From Epiperipatus broadwayi (taxonomy: Eukaryota; Onychophora; Udeonychophora; Euonychophora; Peripatidae): DNA of 64,000 bases. Below the pieces are notes generated by a model. The model saw only the letters and a list, made by a program, of their open reading frames with translations, was not told the origin of the DNA and did no database searches. The stretch is from positions 5,065,594 through 5,129,593 of the forward strand of contig JAQFVV010012416.1 of assembly GCA_028023455.1 (NCBI GenBank), written 5' to 3'. Below, in pieces: positions 55,201-58,679 of the stretch (its first letter is position 1; the number at the start of each line of letters is the position of its first letter). The position numbers and the translations under genes were made by a program.

Positions 55201-57731
55201 TCAGATACACCATATATTAATAGCTTTAGCAATATAAAATCGCCAAAGCCTTAATAGCAATAAAATATATAATAAATTACTATTTGGTTATGCATGCTCT
55301 AAGCCATATTCAACAGAATGCAGATGAACTTTCTATTCATCACTGAGTTTGTATTATTAATATGCTAAAACTCTTGCAAGAATGTGTGGACAGTTTGCAG
55401 TGAACAGAAAAATAGGAAACAAAAAAATAAACAGGGCAGAGTTTAATAGAGAAGACTCGGTGATGAATAGAAAGTCCAATACTATTCAATTAATTGTGAT
55501 TTTGTAGCATGTACAAGTAAATTGAAATAAAAAATAATTGATTTTTAGCAGTACATTTAATAATGTAATTTTTGCCTTTTGAAGAGGGTGTTTTGCACCA
55601 AAAATGCATTATATAGGTTTTGAATAATAAATATTATACTCTTCCATACAAGAAGCTTTTTGTTAATGCATGAATTTAATCAGAATATTAAAAAATAAAA
55701 CTTCCAAACTCACAACTTTATCAATATTGATAAAAAGCTTAAACTGATCCATATATAAAATTAACTCAGCTTCAAAAAAGAACAAAAGGTAGAGATATAA
55801 ACATCAATAAATACTATTCTTAAAAAACTTCCACACTAAAGTATGGTTTGAAGAACTAATGGCTCCAGGTATAAGAGTGCCTGGTATTTCAAATCTTAGA
55901 TTAAACTTTGTAAATTGCCTGTGTGTGAAATTCCTAAACAGAAAATAAGGGGAAATAACACAACAAATTTCAAAAACAGATAAAAATATCAATCAAGCTA
56001 ATTACAAAGAAAAATATACAAAATTAGACTACTAAATGATGAATTAGAAATGCATATCAATAATCATAATTATAATAAACAAATTGACATAACACTACTT
56101 GGAATTAGAAACGTGTTAAGATTTGCAAAAAAATAATAATAATTAAGTCTTCACAATTATATGAGAATTAATCATTTTTCAATCTCAAAAAAATAAAACA
56201 TAATTTTAATTGTAAATTTTAATAACATCTAAATGTTATTACTTTGATTTGATTTTATAGCAAAATTTAAAAATTTTGGAAATTCATGTTCTAACAGCCT
56301 AAGTAAAACCTTAAAAATGAATAAAATACAAAAACTTATAACAGAGAGAATAGAATAACAAGCCCTAAATATTCATTTAGAGCAGTAATTTTCCATTTTT
56401 TTACACGGCAAACTTTTTTTCTTCCATAGCGTAAGCTTGTGGTTAAAACACCTGTAGAGGTCCCTACTATCGCATTTTGTACGCATATTATCGAGGTTAT
56501 AGCCTCAGTAAATATTATTAAACAAATAATGGAAATTATGATAATATTATAAGAAATTTAACACTAATATATAATTTATATCATCATTATTATTAAAATA
56601 AAGGATTTATTTTCTACAAAGTTTACAATATTCATATATAACAGAATTTGACTCGGAACCAACTGTATTACAAGAACATTTCTTCTTTATATGGCAAAGC
56701 CATCTATTATAAGATTGGTTTTTAGTTTTTCCTTTTATCAATGAAGATGAAGACTATAACTGCATTGGTTCCAACTTTGAATCCCAAGTTTTTATTGGTA
56801 TTGTCAGAAGTTCACAAAATGATCTGAAGATAAAAAGTAAATTGAAGGACTACCTGGTAAACATTAATAATTCAAATTCTCAATAGATGGCACTAAAATA
56901 TAAAAGATATTTGCTCTTGTTAATATTTAACTCTTATCTATTTCTTCTTTTTCCCTCTATATTTTGCTTCTTCTTATATTTCTATATAAACTTCATTAAC
57001 ACTCCTTTAACACTTTAAGCAAACAATCTTTATTAATATTCAAATATAACAATTTTTTTTGAAAACCAAATAGAATCTATGTTTTATGAATACCTGAGAT
57101 TGGTTTTTGAATATAACTTCATGGATGTTTAAAATCAATAAGGAGATGTATCTTACTTGACCAAGCTTTTAATAGATGGTTCTGAATTAGAATAAAGAGA
57201 ATTGGTCATAAAAACATTAACTTAAACATTAACAGAGGAAGTCATATGAAGTTTGTTGTTCATTAAGATTTGTTACAATTTTCTAGCAATCTAACTATTG
57301 TAGTTCATTATTTTGCTTAATAACCATTCAGTTGTTATTTCTGGTTCAATAATCAAAGTTGTTATTAATGGTCACACACCATAGATTAAAATTTATGCAC
57401 CATTATTTGTACACGGAATATAAATTTATATATAAATAGTACTACTATTACTGACATCTGAAAATTTCCATCAATCATGTAAAATAATATATTAGCTTTC
57501 ATTATTATTTTGTTCTTTCATACCTGTCATACCCTTCTCTACTGTAGCCATGAATAAAACTGGGTTTCAAAGGTGTTCTAAAGCAACAGGCTCCAATTTC
57601 ACACTGAAGTCGGCACTGCCACTCAGTTTGAAAATTATTTCCATTTCCTTTACAGCCGGAATAAATAAACTGCTCACACCTGTTAGTATAAAAATTAAAA
57701 AACCAACGTTGATGTTGCTGTTCACAGTTAC
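4034..57731 (-). CDS. Multi-exon gene: Kunitz / GYD-repeat / VWC / pseudo-tyrosinase matrix protein (seven exons seen, both ends outside window)
   Basis: Seven exons join in transcription order as 57731-57524, 50880-50771, 40495-38497, 20851-20664, 20523-20444, 9400-9301 and 4272-4034. Every intron is GT..AG, and the phases agree at each junction (2, 1, 2, 1, 0, 1, then 0 at the exit). The joined frame has no stop over 2924 bp. Domain order is Kunitz second half, G-[YF]-[DN] pentapeptide repeats, VWC, tyrosinase-like domain, more repeats, a six-Cys module, VWC, VWC and the start of another VWC. High cysteine content and all-extracellular modules imply secretion into a matrix, cuticle or capsule; the signal peptide would lie upstream of the window. 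Introns are about 6.6, 10.3, 17.6, 0.14, 11.0 and 5.0 kb. No start codon, promoter, stop or poly(A) site is visible. I cannot match it to a named gene. Confidence 0.88.
4273..5689. other. Intron of the matrix-protein gene, nothing recognised
   Basis: This part of the intron between exons 9301 and 4272 is AT-rich and holds no recognisable element apart from short AT microsatellites. Confidence 0.5.
6241..6600 (+). repeat. Family B repeat, worn copy, with AT microsatellites
   Basis: It contains GATCAACTGGTGAG, TGCTGGTTCAGCA and TAGAGATCATT, matching family B copies at 46.4-46.7 kb and 51.84 kb. Two (AT)n tracts flank it (near 6305 and 6493). It sits between the palm N-terminal and YVDD parts of the Penelope-like RT, so it inserted into that element or replaced part of it. 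The hammerhead-like core here is mutated (CTGGTGA, TAAAA). Confidence 0.6.
7248..7915 (-). mobile_element. Family A inverted-duplicate retroelement inside the Penelope-like RT
   Basis: It begins GCAAAACTCTCCATACAGTA on the left and ends with its reverse complement near 7852, followed by the family A leader (reverse complement of ACATCACATGATCACC) up to TTTAGTGGTTT. Two hammerhead-like cores face each other: 7352-7393 (-) with an intact CTGATGA and GAAAC, and 7711-7752 (+) with mutated GTGATGA and AAAAC. The centre (about 7400-7700) is a further imperfect palindrome. I found no clear target-site duplication for this copy. Confidence 0.75.
7352..7393 (-). ncRNA. Hammerhead-ribozyme-like motif (family A)
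   Basis: On the minus strand the order is stem I 5' side TCCTCT, CTGATGA, A, AGC-CACAA-GCT (stem II), A, GAAA, C-TA-G (2-bp stem III), TC, then TGGGGA as the stem I 3' side. Stem II is AGC/GCT here against GGC/GCC in other copies, a compensatory change. One extra unpaired A on each side of stem II departs from the textbook fold. Confidence 0.5.
8391..9279. other. Intron stretch, nothing recognised
   Basis: AT-rich intron between the Penelope-like remnant and the VWC exon at 9301; no repeat partner or open frame of note. Confidence 0.5.
9301..9400 (-). CDS. Exon: second half of the same VWC domain
   Basis: A 100-bp exon preceded by a long polypyrimidine tract (poly-A on the plus strand) ending in TAG, with donor CAG|GTAAAA. 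It starts in phase 0 with QGIITCLD, followed by CPVVSC and RPGECCPQC, the closing half of a VWC domain. With the exon at 20444-20523 it makes one complete VWC. A second donor, GTAAGT, lies 21 bp further on (exon end 9280) and is in the same phase; it would add seven residues. I prefer 9301 because CPQCSGC then joins directly to the next VWC, as in CPQCEEC downstream. Confidence 0.88.
9480..11640 (+). mobile_element. RTE-type LINE, decayed, endonuclease tail through RT to 3' end
   Basis: Translating across frameshifts, about 10300-10480 reads KAPDNSGI and EEIKKQLAKLY, then ARFKSGFST.DHIQ and EVGEKSNE at about 10570-10640. RRVYGR and a GDSIS-like block (ancestral VRQGDSIS) appear near 10750, and MLGI at 11300. 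The longest open part, 11330-11626, reads RIKRLTWSWAGHISRRDYNRWT and IPRYCKRPRKKSHIRWIDEIRK, the conserved C-terminal region of RTE-class elements. The RT catalytic box is in a damaged frame. The part before 10160 is assigned only weakly. The element is antisense to the host gene and inactive. Confidence 0.8.
11641..12164. other. Intron stretch, nothing recognised
   Basis: Very AT-rich sequence with no open frame, splice-bounded exon or repeat partner that I could find. Confidence 0.5.
12165..12605. repeat. tRNA-derived SINE pair arranged head to head (family D)
   Basis: The right half (about 12361-12500) contains an A-box-like CTCAGCTGATTAGAGC and a B-box-like GGTCCAAATTC, spaced as in a tRNA, then AGGTCAGCAATACCTGAAGAAG and AAAACGCTGTGTTATATACT. 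The left half is the inverted partner (CGAACCTGGACC, CAACTGAGC, CTTCTTCAG, TAACACATTTTGAG). Arms end in AAACTTTATTTAAAC / GCTTAAATAAAGTTT. A related single copy lies at 17690-17935. Confidence 0.7.
12606..13954. other. Intron stretch, nothing recognised
   Basis: AT-rich intron sequence. Short open frames have no recognisable content. Confidence 0.5.
13955..14365. repeat. Family F inverted repeat pair with hammerhead-like cores
   Basis: The left copy (minus orientation, 13968-14090) and right copy (plus orientation, 14165-14300) share GTAAGAATAAAGTTTTG, AAAAAATAGTATTGTTGAAG and GTATAAG blocks. A third copy lies at 28700-28890 (-). Each has CTGATGATGGCTGCAGGA-like sequence followed by CAGTCGAAACTGTAAG. 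GGCTG pairs with CAGTC around a CAGGA loop, and GAAACTGTA follows as in family A. Confidence 0.65.
14366..14925. other. Intron stretch with a short (TC)n tract
   Basis: A short CT microsatellite near 14523-14540; otherwise AT-rich and unrecognised. Confidence 0.5.
14990..15240 (-). pseudogene. Remnant of a mariner/IS630-like transposase C-terminus
   Basis: The minus-strand frame 15220-14993 reads HVTYLIEHIKSESAKIDGN, LLHRVHMNFAKCINLCI and GNHIEGVI before a stop. The final block (R-x-x-x-C-I-x-x-x-G-x-H-x-E) resembles the end of Tc1/mariner/IS630-type transposases. No DDE catalytic region or terminal inverted repeats are visible around it. The assignment is tentative. Confidence 0.4.
15241..16804. 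other. Intron stretch, nothing recognised
   Basis: AT-rich sequence without repeat partners or credible open frames. Confidence 0.5.
16805..17130 (+). mobile_element. RTE-type LINE 3' fragment
   Basis: DNA-level match to the end of the LINE at 9.5-11.6 kb: AGATGCATGTTAGGAGTAAC, GAAAGAATTAA, GGACTGAAGTGGAGTTGGG, AATAGATGGACAATTGAAAT and TGGATTCCAAGA occur in the same order. It encodes a broken version of the RIKxLxWSWxGHIxRRxDNRWT block. A 5'-truncated copy. Confidence 0.8.
17131..17689. other. Intron stretch, nothing recognised
   Basis: AT-rich, poly-A containing sequence just downstream of the LINE fragment; no other feature seen. Confidence 0.5.
17690..17940 (-). repeat. Family D SINE, single worn copy
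   Basis: Shares CAAACTTTATTAAA, ACTCTTCTTTAGAT, TTGCTAGCTTAGCCAGTGGA and AGCACGGGAATTGGA with the left half of 12165-12605. The apparent 80-residue plus-strand frame is not a gene. Confidence 0.6.
18750..18835 (+). repeat. tRNA-derived SINE (family E)
   Basis: GTGGCCTAGAAGTTAGC (A-box-like), an arm with TGCCTTCCAAGCAG (a Gly-type TCC at the anticodon position), then CCGGATTTGCTTCCCGG (B-box-like), followed by GCTTTGACATATGA and a poly-A tail. Same layout as 35330-35415. The degenerate B box and tail mark a SINE, not a functional tRNA gene. Confidence 0.75.
18836..19945. other. Intron stretch with worn SINE debris
   Basis: Contains tRNA-like scraps (for example GTCTGGATCAAATCTCAAACC near 19445 and AGATTCAAATTCAGGCC near 19800) but no intact element or exon. 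Confidence 0.45.
19950..20240 (-). repeat. Family B repeat with tRNA-like segment and intact hammerhead core
   Basis: On the minus strand 20030-19960 contains a tRNA-like run ending GAGTTCGAATCCTGC (B-box-like). The 20063-20088 segment reads CTGATGA, TTGCT-GATTT-AGCAT, GAAA. Flanks match other family B copies (CTGGACCAA before the core). Conserved core letters are intact here, although stem II is shortened. Confidence 0.6.
20444..20523 (-). CDS. Exon: first half of a VWC domain
   Basis: An 80-bp exon with acceptor TTTAAAG and donor GTTCGT, separated from the previous exon by an intron of only 140 bp. Its first two bases complete an Asp codon with the preceding exon, followed by 26 codons. 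It encodes CFDTDMTVRNDGSRW, then CKSCICQ, the N-terminal signature of a von Willebrand factor type C domain (Cys, a G-x-x-W turn, then C-x2-C-x-C). It ends in phase 0, exactly as the next exon at 9400 requires. Confidence 0.9.
20524..20663 (-). other. Short 140-bp intron
   Basis: The only short intron in the visible gene. It joins the six-Cys exon to the first half-VWC exon (GTAAGG ... TTTAAAG) and has a pyrimidine run on the sense strand before its acceptor. Confidence 0.85.
20664..20851 (-). CDS. Exon: six-cysteine extracellular module
   Basis: A 188-bp exon with acceptor ATCTAG and donor GTAAGG. It reads one base (completing Arg), 62 codons, then one base. The peptide includes NCPLGSKTVICPEDLC, then CRGKTCSSNPNAFCR, CDKCSLEWYD and KKVQCL. 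The pattern C-x4-C-x3-P-x-A-x-C-x4-C-x2-C-x3-WYD-x-V-x-C resembles the small cysteine module found beside Kunitz and VWC domains in invertebrate matrix proteins; I know it by pattern, not by a firm family name. It starts directly after the large tyrosinase exon in phase. An in-frame TTG codon inside the exon is not a real start. Confidence 0.9.
20852..22420. other. Intron stretch with a hammerhead-like scrap at 21379
   Basis: Mostly unrecognised AT-rich sequence. At 21379-21410, CCCTGAGGAAGC...CAGTCGAAACTATC resembles the cores of families A and F but its stem II does not pair well. Confidence 0.45.
22421..22517. mobile_element. Small palindromic MITE-like element, 97 bp
   Basis: Ends AACTCCTTTCATATATAC and GTATAAATGAAAGGAGTT are inverted repeats, and the interior (TGTAACATATTATTTCTA / TAGAAATAATAGGTTACA) also pairs, so the whole element folds into one long hairpin. 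No coding capacity. Confidence 0.75.
22975..23215. repeat. Palindromic repeat with two facing hammerhead-like cores
   Basis: The left arm (CCCACTATTGACAGTTTCG...) and right arm (...CGAAACTGTCAATAGTGGG) are inverted copies about 180 bp across, with ATACAAATACATGAATACAA near the centre. The arms extend outward to CATCTATGGTCTTTACTACT and AGTAATAAAGAACATAGATG. Confidence 0.75.
22998..23042 (-). ncRNA. Hammerhead-ribozyme-like motif, best-paired example
   Basis: On the minus strand: stem I 5' ATTGTT, CTGAAGA, one A, stem II GATTGC-TGGG-GTAATC (6 bp), GAAA, C-T-G short stem III, TC, then stem I 3' AATAGT (6 bp including G-U pairs). All invariant core positions of the CUGANGA...GAAA...UH pattern are present. 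The extra A before stem II is the only clear departure. Confidence 0.5.
23290..23840. repeat. Inverted repeat element around a CTGAAGA...CGAAAC motif
   Basis: The left end has AGCTATATGTACACTAACTC and the right end GTTAGTGTACATATAACTCGC. Both flanks also carry TTATTTCAT.TATTTCAGGCTA. Between them, 23563-23590 reads CTCTGAAGAAGAC...GTCTGTCGAAACATAG with GAC.G/C.GTC pairing, followed by ACAAATAAAGAGTTTTG, like families A and F. Confidence 0.5.
23841..24829. other. Intron stretch, nothing recognised
   Basis: AT-rich intron; no element or exon recognised. Confidence 0.5.
24830..24975 (+). repeat. Family A, worn partial copy
   Basis: Contains AAAAGGTGGATGCTGGAG, ATTAGATCCAAATATCCAG, CTCTCAGATCCAAGATCCTC, TGATGAAAATG and AAACTAGTCTGGGAT, the central part of family A. 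Its hammerhead-like core is mutated (AAAAAC for GAAAC). Confidence 0.7.
24976..26429. other. Intron stretch, nothing recognised
   Basis: AT-rich; the open frames at 25454-25648 and 25888-26175 have no domain signature and no good splice context, so I do not call them. Confidence 0.5.
26430..27420 (+). mobile_element. LTR-retrotransposon gag-like remnant with two internal tandem duplications
   Basis: Near 27126-27225, allowing one frameshift, the plus strand encodes a CCHC zinc knuckle (C-x2-C-x4-H-x4-C, containing NGHFKRNC), followed by a second worn knuckle (KCNICK...LASC), typical of nucleocapsid regions. Upstream there are two exact-period duplications: 52 bp at 26431-26534 (one mismatch) and 78 bp at 26598-26753 (no mismatch noticed). 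Frames are broken throughout. No LTRs, protease or polymerase were recognised nearby. Confidence 0.5.
27830..27965. repeat. Short palindromic repeat
   Basis: GACTATAAG.GAATAATGAATC on the left pairs with GATTCATTATTTAGATAAAC.TATAGT on the right, around a centre resembling family C (TTGCCTTGACAGCAGATTG). Confidence 0.55.
27966..28699. other. Intron stretch, nothing recognised
   Basis: AT-rich intron without recognised elements. Confidence 0.5.
28700..28890 (-). repeat. Family F, single copy
   Basis: Colinear with 13968-14160: CTTATACAC, AACAATACTATTTTTTATAC, TACAGTTTCGACTGTCC, TCCAAATATATAATCAT and CTGACCATT. On the minus strand the core reads CTGTTGATGGCTTCAGGA then CAGTCGAAACTGTAAG, with GGCTT/CAGTC pairing partly kept. 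Confidence 0.7.
28891..29430. other. Intron stretch, nothing recognised
   Basis: AT-rich; the short frame at 29056-29262 carries no recognisable domain. Confidence 0.5.
29443..29811 (-). mobile_element. Family A inverted-duplicate retroelement with target-site duplication
   Basis: Flanked by AGCTTTAAGAAT (29431-29442) and AGCTTTAGGAAT (29812-29823), a 12-bp duplication with one mismatch. It runs from AAATGCTCCATATAGTAGTG to CTACTGTATGGAGAG and ends with the leader TTTAGTGGTTT. The core at 29558-29598 (+) has CTGATGA and GAAAC. A partial internal duplication (GGATGAGT.GGCACTAGA.AG) is present. Confidence 0.75.
32792..33093 (+). mobile_element. Family A retroelement with 13-bp target-site duplication
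   Basis: TACTTCCTTGTAG occurs at 32779-32791 and again at 33094-33106. The insert starts CCAATAAACATCACATGACC, has GGCAAAACTCACTAT, and ends ATAGTGAGTTTTGCCTCTTT, forming an inverted duplicate around one hammerhead-like core. The leader is slightly 5'-shortened relative to other copies, as expected of target-primed reverse transcription. Confidence 0.85.
32955..32996 (-). ncRNA. Hammerhead-ribozyme-like motif (family A)
   Basis: Minus strand: stem I TCCTCA, CTGACGA, A, GGC-CACAA-GCC, A, GAAA, C-TA-G, TC, TGGGGA. Stem I forms 6 bp with one G-U. C replaces T at the variable core position, which the hammerhead consensus allows. Confidence 0.5.
33911..35329. other. Intron stretch, nothing recognised
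   Basis: AT-rich intron sequence; a scrap resembling ATAGATGGCTCTGAAGTAG recurs near 4755 and 57176 and may be an old repeat end. Confidence 0.5.
35330..35415 (+). repeat. tRNA-derived SINE (family E), second copy
   Basis: GGTGGTCGAAAGGTCAGCGA (A-box region), CTGCTTTACAAGCAG (anticodon-arm-like stem), GGTTCGCTTCCCGG (B-box-like), GCTATGACACATGAG and poly-A. Same plan as 18750-18835. Not a functional tRNA: the acceptor stem does not close. Confidence 0.75.
35416..37454. other. Intron stretch with unclassified repeat debris
   Basis: Mostly AT-rich sequence. The 36.9-37.44 kb part may derive from a retroelement (TTGCTGGTTGGTAAGG-like blocks recur near 52.9 kb), but no domain can be read. Confidence 0.4.
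37455..37735. mobile_element. Family A, truncated inverted-duplicate copy
   Basis: It begins AACAGGCAAAACTCTCCATA and contains two facing cores, 37568-37610 (-) and 37629-37670 (+), only about 20 bp apart. In both the core C is T (TTGATGA). The (+) copy has a perfectly Watson-Crick stem I (TCCTCA/TGAGGA) and GAAAC.TAGTC. The right arm stops at TCTGGCATCCATT, short of the usual end. Confidence 0.75.
37736..38496. other. Intron stretch, nothing recognised
   Basis: AT-rich; one tRNA-like scrap (GGATTCAAACTCAGG near 37760). The donor of the large exon lies at its right edge. Confidence 0.5.
38497..40495 (-). CDS. Large exon: GYD repeats, VWC domain, pseudo-tyrosinase domain, GYD repeats
   Basis: A 1999-bp exon with acceptor TTTATAG, donor GTAAGA and about 666 codons without a stop. 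Exon residues 1-74 are pentapeptide repeats such as GYDRH and GFDFH. About 109-160 is a cysteine-rich VWC-like module (CGCKFNGK, CQICRC). About 162-366 is a tyrosinase-family domain recognised from RKEFRDLT, FLPWHRYFLRLFE, PYFDWT, WVGGHM, DPIFYSHFAFID and KLWMDWQ. From about 419 a second repeat block (GYDKQ, GYDRH, GYNRQ, GYDRD) runs past residue 560, then a non-repetitive tail with WWITNYW. Aligned to family motifs, only the WHR histidine (218) is kept; the other ligand positions read Y201, S209, S325, R329 and F351. Oxidase activity is therefore unlikely. The antisense 160-residue ORF inside is a shadow of the repeats. Confidence 0.96.
40600..45270. other. CpG-rich, less AT-rich block inside an intron; origin unknown
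   Basis: CpG dinucleotides and longer GC words are frequent here but almost absent elsewhere. I count 22 CpG in 44161-44534 and none in 8401-8760. The block has short open frames (42185-42475 minus, 43285-43530 plus, 44985-45260 minus) with no recognisable domain. It might be a young transposable element not yet eroded by methylation, an unmethylated regulatory region, or foreign DNA. I see no RT, integrase or transposase motif, and no clear LTR pair. Confidence 0.45.
41843..42413 (+). repeat. 46-bp direct repeat with internal hairpin (41873-41918 and 42368-42413)
   Basis: The two copies are identical over 46 bp and lie 495 bp apart. Each can fold as a 7-bp stem GTCGGGC/GCCCGAC with a 14-base loop CGAGGCAGAGACCA. 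The first copy is enclosed by a perfect 12-bp inverted repeat, TGAATGCGTGTC (41843-41854) and GACACGCATTCA (41946-41957). The sequence between the copies is GC-richer than the window average. Confidence 0.75.
45271..46389. other. Intron stretch with a weak CTGAAGA...CGAAAC scrap
   Basis: AT-rich. Near 45779, CTGAAGAAGATAGTCGAAAC looks like the short core seen in other repeats but has almost no stem II. Confidence 0.45.
46390..46720. repeat. Family B inverted pair with hammerhead-like cores
   Basis: The left half (AGGGAATGTTTTCTTTCCAC ... GATCTATGATCTCC) and right half (GGAATCATAGATC ... GTGGAAAAACATTCCCT) are inverted copies. The right core, 46592-46598, is CTGATGA followed by GTGCTG-GTT-CAGCA, AGAAA, TGTGTATC. 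The left core is the minus-strand equivalent at 46496-46519 (TTGATGA, CATGAAT). Compared with 51848 and 6535, the ancestral junction appears to be CACGAAA, which would complete a 6-bp stem II. Confidence 0.65.
46721..47479. other. Intron stretch, nothing recognised
   Basis: AT-rich; a family A-like scrap (AACCAGAAATTAGTCTAATG near 47283) may be the worn end of a copy. Confidence 0.45.
47480..49289. mobile_element. Non-autonomous element with 248-bp terminal inverted repeats
   Basis: Arms 47480-47727 and 49042-49289 are reverse complements over 248 bp with three mismatches that I can see and no gap, so it is the youngest-looking inverted repeat here. The 1.3-kb interior has no transposase frame. 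Arms contain GCTGGAGGTCATGGTTCACA and AAGCACTGCTAGTGTCATC. The flanks do not show an obvious target duplication. Confidence 0.85.
49303..49449. repeat. Imperfect palindrome of about 147 bp
   Basis: AACAGAGAACAAAACAAATT, AAGTATACTTTCGATGCTTA and GTGTCATAATCATGGTTGTC are mirrored by GACAACTATGATCATGACAC, TAAGCATCAAAAGTATACT and TTTGGTTTGTTCTCTGTT, centred near 49377. It abuts the right arm of the inverted-repeat element. Confidence 0.8.
49450..50770. other. Intron stretch with SINE debris
   Basis: Contains worn repeat pieces (CCAATCCAGCTAAACATCCA near 50113, recurring near 54404 and 55155) and a G9 run near 50174; no exon or RNA gene seen. Confidence 0.45.
50771..50880 (-). CDS. Exon: GYD-type linker repeats
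   Basis: A 110-bp exon with acceptor TTTTTAG and donor GTAATA. It reads one base, 36 codons, then one base (G). The peptide starts YGFNIKGFDKFGQ, passes through a less regular Gly/Asn-rich stretch and ends NEHGYDNQ. It continues the G-[YF]-[DN]-x-x repeats begun in the Kunitz exon, and the next exon carries on with GYDRHG without a break. It was missed by simple ORF length because it is short; repeat content and exact phase agreement on both sides support it. Confidence 0.9.
50881..51834. other. Intron stretch, nothing recognised
   Basis: AT-rich intron immediately upstream of the linker exon; no element recognised. Confidence 0.5.
51835..51925 (+). repeat. Family B, partial copy
   Basis: TTGATGAGTACTGGTCCAGC, ACAAAATGCATTTTGGGG and TCATTTGTC match family B. 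It keeps C at the end of stem II (CAGCAC) that other copies lost, but the next base is A instead of G, consistent with decay of an ancestral CpG. Confidence 0.6.
51926..54959. other. Intron stretch with worn SINE pieces
   Basis: tRNA-like scraps (GTCTGGATTTAAATCAGGTC near 53099; GTCTGGTTAGTGCAAATGAC and GTTCACGTTCAGACC near 54287-54339) followed by CCAATCCAGTTATCTATCTA. No intact SINE, exon or RNA gene. Confidence 0.45.
54960..55110 (-). repeat. Family A, worn copy
   Basis: On the minus strand 55043-55006 reads CCTCA, CTGAGGA, AGCCAGTAGCA, GAAAC, CAGTC, TGGGG: the core is complete with G at the variable position and stem I pairs over 5 bp. The surrounding family A sequence is heavily mutated. 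Confidence 0.6.
55111..57523. other. Intron stretch, nothing recognised
   Basis: AT-rich intron downstream of the Kunitz exon; short open frames lack domain content. Confidence 0.5.
57524..57731 (-). CDS. Exon: C-terminal half of a Kunitz (BPTI) domain, then first GYD repeats
   Basis: The exon encodes cysteines with spacing C-x15-C-x7-C-x12-C-x3-C, which is the Kunitz pattern from its second to sixth cysteine, including FIYSGC and a GN.NNF-like segment. The first cysteine and the P1 inhibitory loop must lie in an upstream exon outside the window, so protease inhibition cannot be judged. After the domain come GACCF, a proline-containing linker and HGYSREGYDR, the first pentapeptide repeats. 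The acceptor is a pyrimidine-rich stretch ending CAG (57734-57732); the donor is GTATGA from 57523. The exon begins with the last two bases of a codon and ends with two bases (AG) that complete to Arg with the next exon. Confidence 0.92.
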
Positions 57732-57954
57732 CTGAAATAATAAGAATAAAATATTCACCTCAGTAAAATCAACACATTAAAATATTTAACTAATTAATTT
57801 CAAATAACCTGAATAAATCATCAATTAAAAGTTTTAATAAAATTTTAATTGCTTAATGTTAATTGTGAAATCAAAAACTATTATATAATATTTATTAGTC
57901 TGCTTTTAGGTTATATTTGCGCTATTAATAATTTCATTCTCTTTAGTAACTATA

Positions 57955-58075
57955 CAAACATATTAGACCATAGATAAAGGCTGGTAGCCATCTTTATTAT
58001 AAAAAGAATATTGCCTTGATAACAGATTTAGATTGTTATTGCTATTTCTTAAGTGTTGACTGCTTATCTAGTCTT
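57955..58075 (+). repeat. Dispersed repeat, family C, copy 2
   Basis: AGCCATCTTTATTAT, ATTGCCTTGATAACAGA, TTAGATTGTTATTG and TTCTTAAGTGTTGAC align with 1775-1935 and 60695-60845. Family A inserted about 35 bp downstream. Confidence 0.65.
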
Positions 58076-58111
58076 GGGCATTATTAGTTTTATTATGTTA
58101 GTAATACATAT

Positions 58112-58459
58112 CACATGATCACCATCTCATGCTAGCACATAACTGTTAGTAAACAGGCAAAAACTCTCCATATAGTAGTGCCACCTTGTGCTAACCAGAG
58201 TAATCAATGGGTGCCAGAAGGCTTGTGCATAAAATCCCTATCTAGTGCCTTGCTGAAGGGTTGCATTAGATCCTAAGATCTAGGTGCAGTGCTCTCAGAT
58301 CCAAGGCTCCTCACTGATGAAGGCCACAAGCCAGAAACTAGTCTGGGGATATTGGATGAGTAGGCATTAGATAGGGATTTTATGCACAAGCCTTCTGGCA
58401 TCCATTGATTACTCTGGTTAGCACAAGGTGGCACTACTATATGGAGAGTTTTTGCCTGT
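58112..58459 (+). mobile_element. Family A retroelement with perfect 13-bp target-site duplication
   Basis: TTAGTAATACATA occurs at 58099-58111 and 58460-58472. The insert starts TCACATGATCACCATCTCAT, then GGCAAAAACTCTCCATATAG, and ends with the reverse complement CTATATGGAGAGTTTTTGCC TGT. It holds the best-preserved family A core at 58308-58349. The left arm is shorter than the right because the left partner of the core is deleted. Confidence 0.88.
58308..58349 (+). ncRNA. Hammerhead-ribozyme-like motif (family A reference copy)
   Basis: Plus strand: TCCTCA (58308-58313), CTGATGA (58314-58320), A, GGC-CACAA-GCC, A, GAAA (58334-58337), C-TA-G, TC with predicted cleavage after C58343, then TGGGGA (58344-58349). 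Stem I is 6 bp with one G-U; stem II is 3 bp closed by an A.A mismatch; stem III is 2 bp. A tiny stem III is typical of hammerheads in Penelope-like and retrozyme elements. Confidence 0.55.
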
Positions 58460-58679
58460 TTAGTAATACATAGTTGGAGTCGATTTTGAAAGTTATAATT
58501 GCAGTTTGAATGTTATAATTGACTATTTGTTAATCATCATTCACAATATGTTATATTTACCAGTTAAATGAAGTTTATTTAAACTTTTTTTGAATTAATA
58601 ATTATACCCTTTTTTTTATTAAGGAATATATATACATACAACTATAATTCTTTTTATCTCACATTTGATAAATCATTTT

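Noticed and set aside
57567-57758. Minus-strand 63-residue frame overlapping the Kunitz exon
   Set aside because: Other-frame shadow; the Kunitz cysteine pattern is in the frame called.
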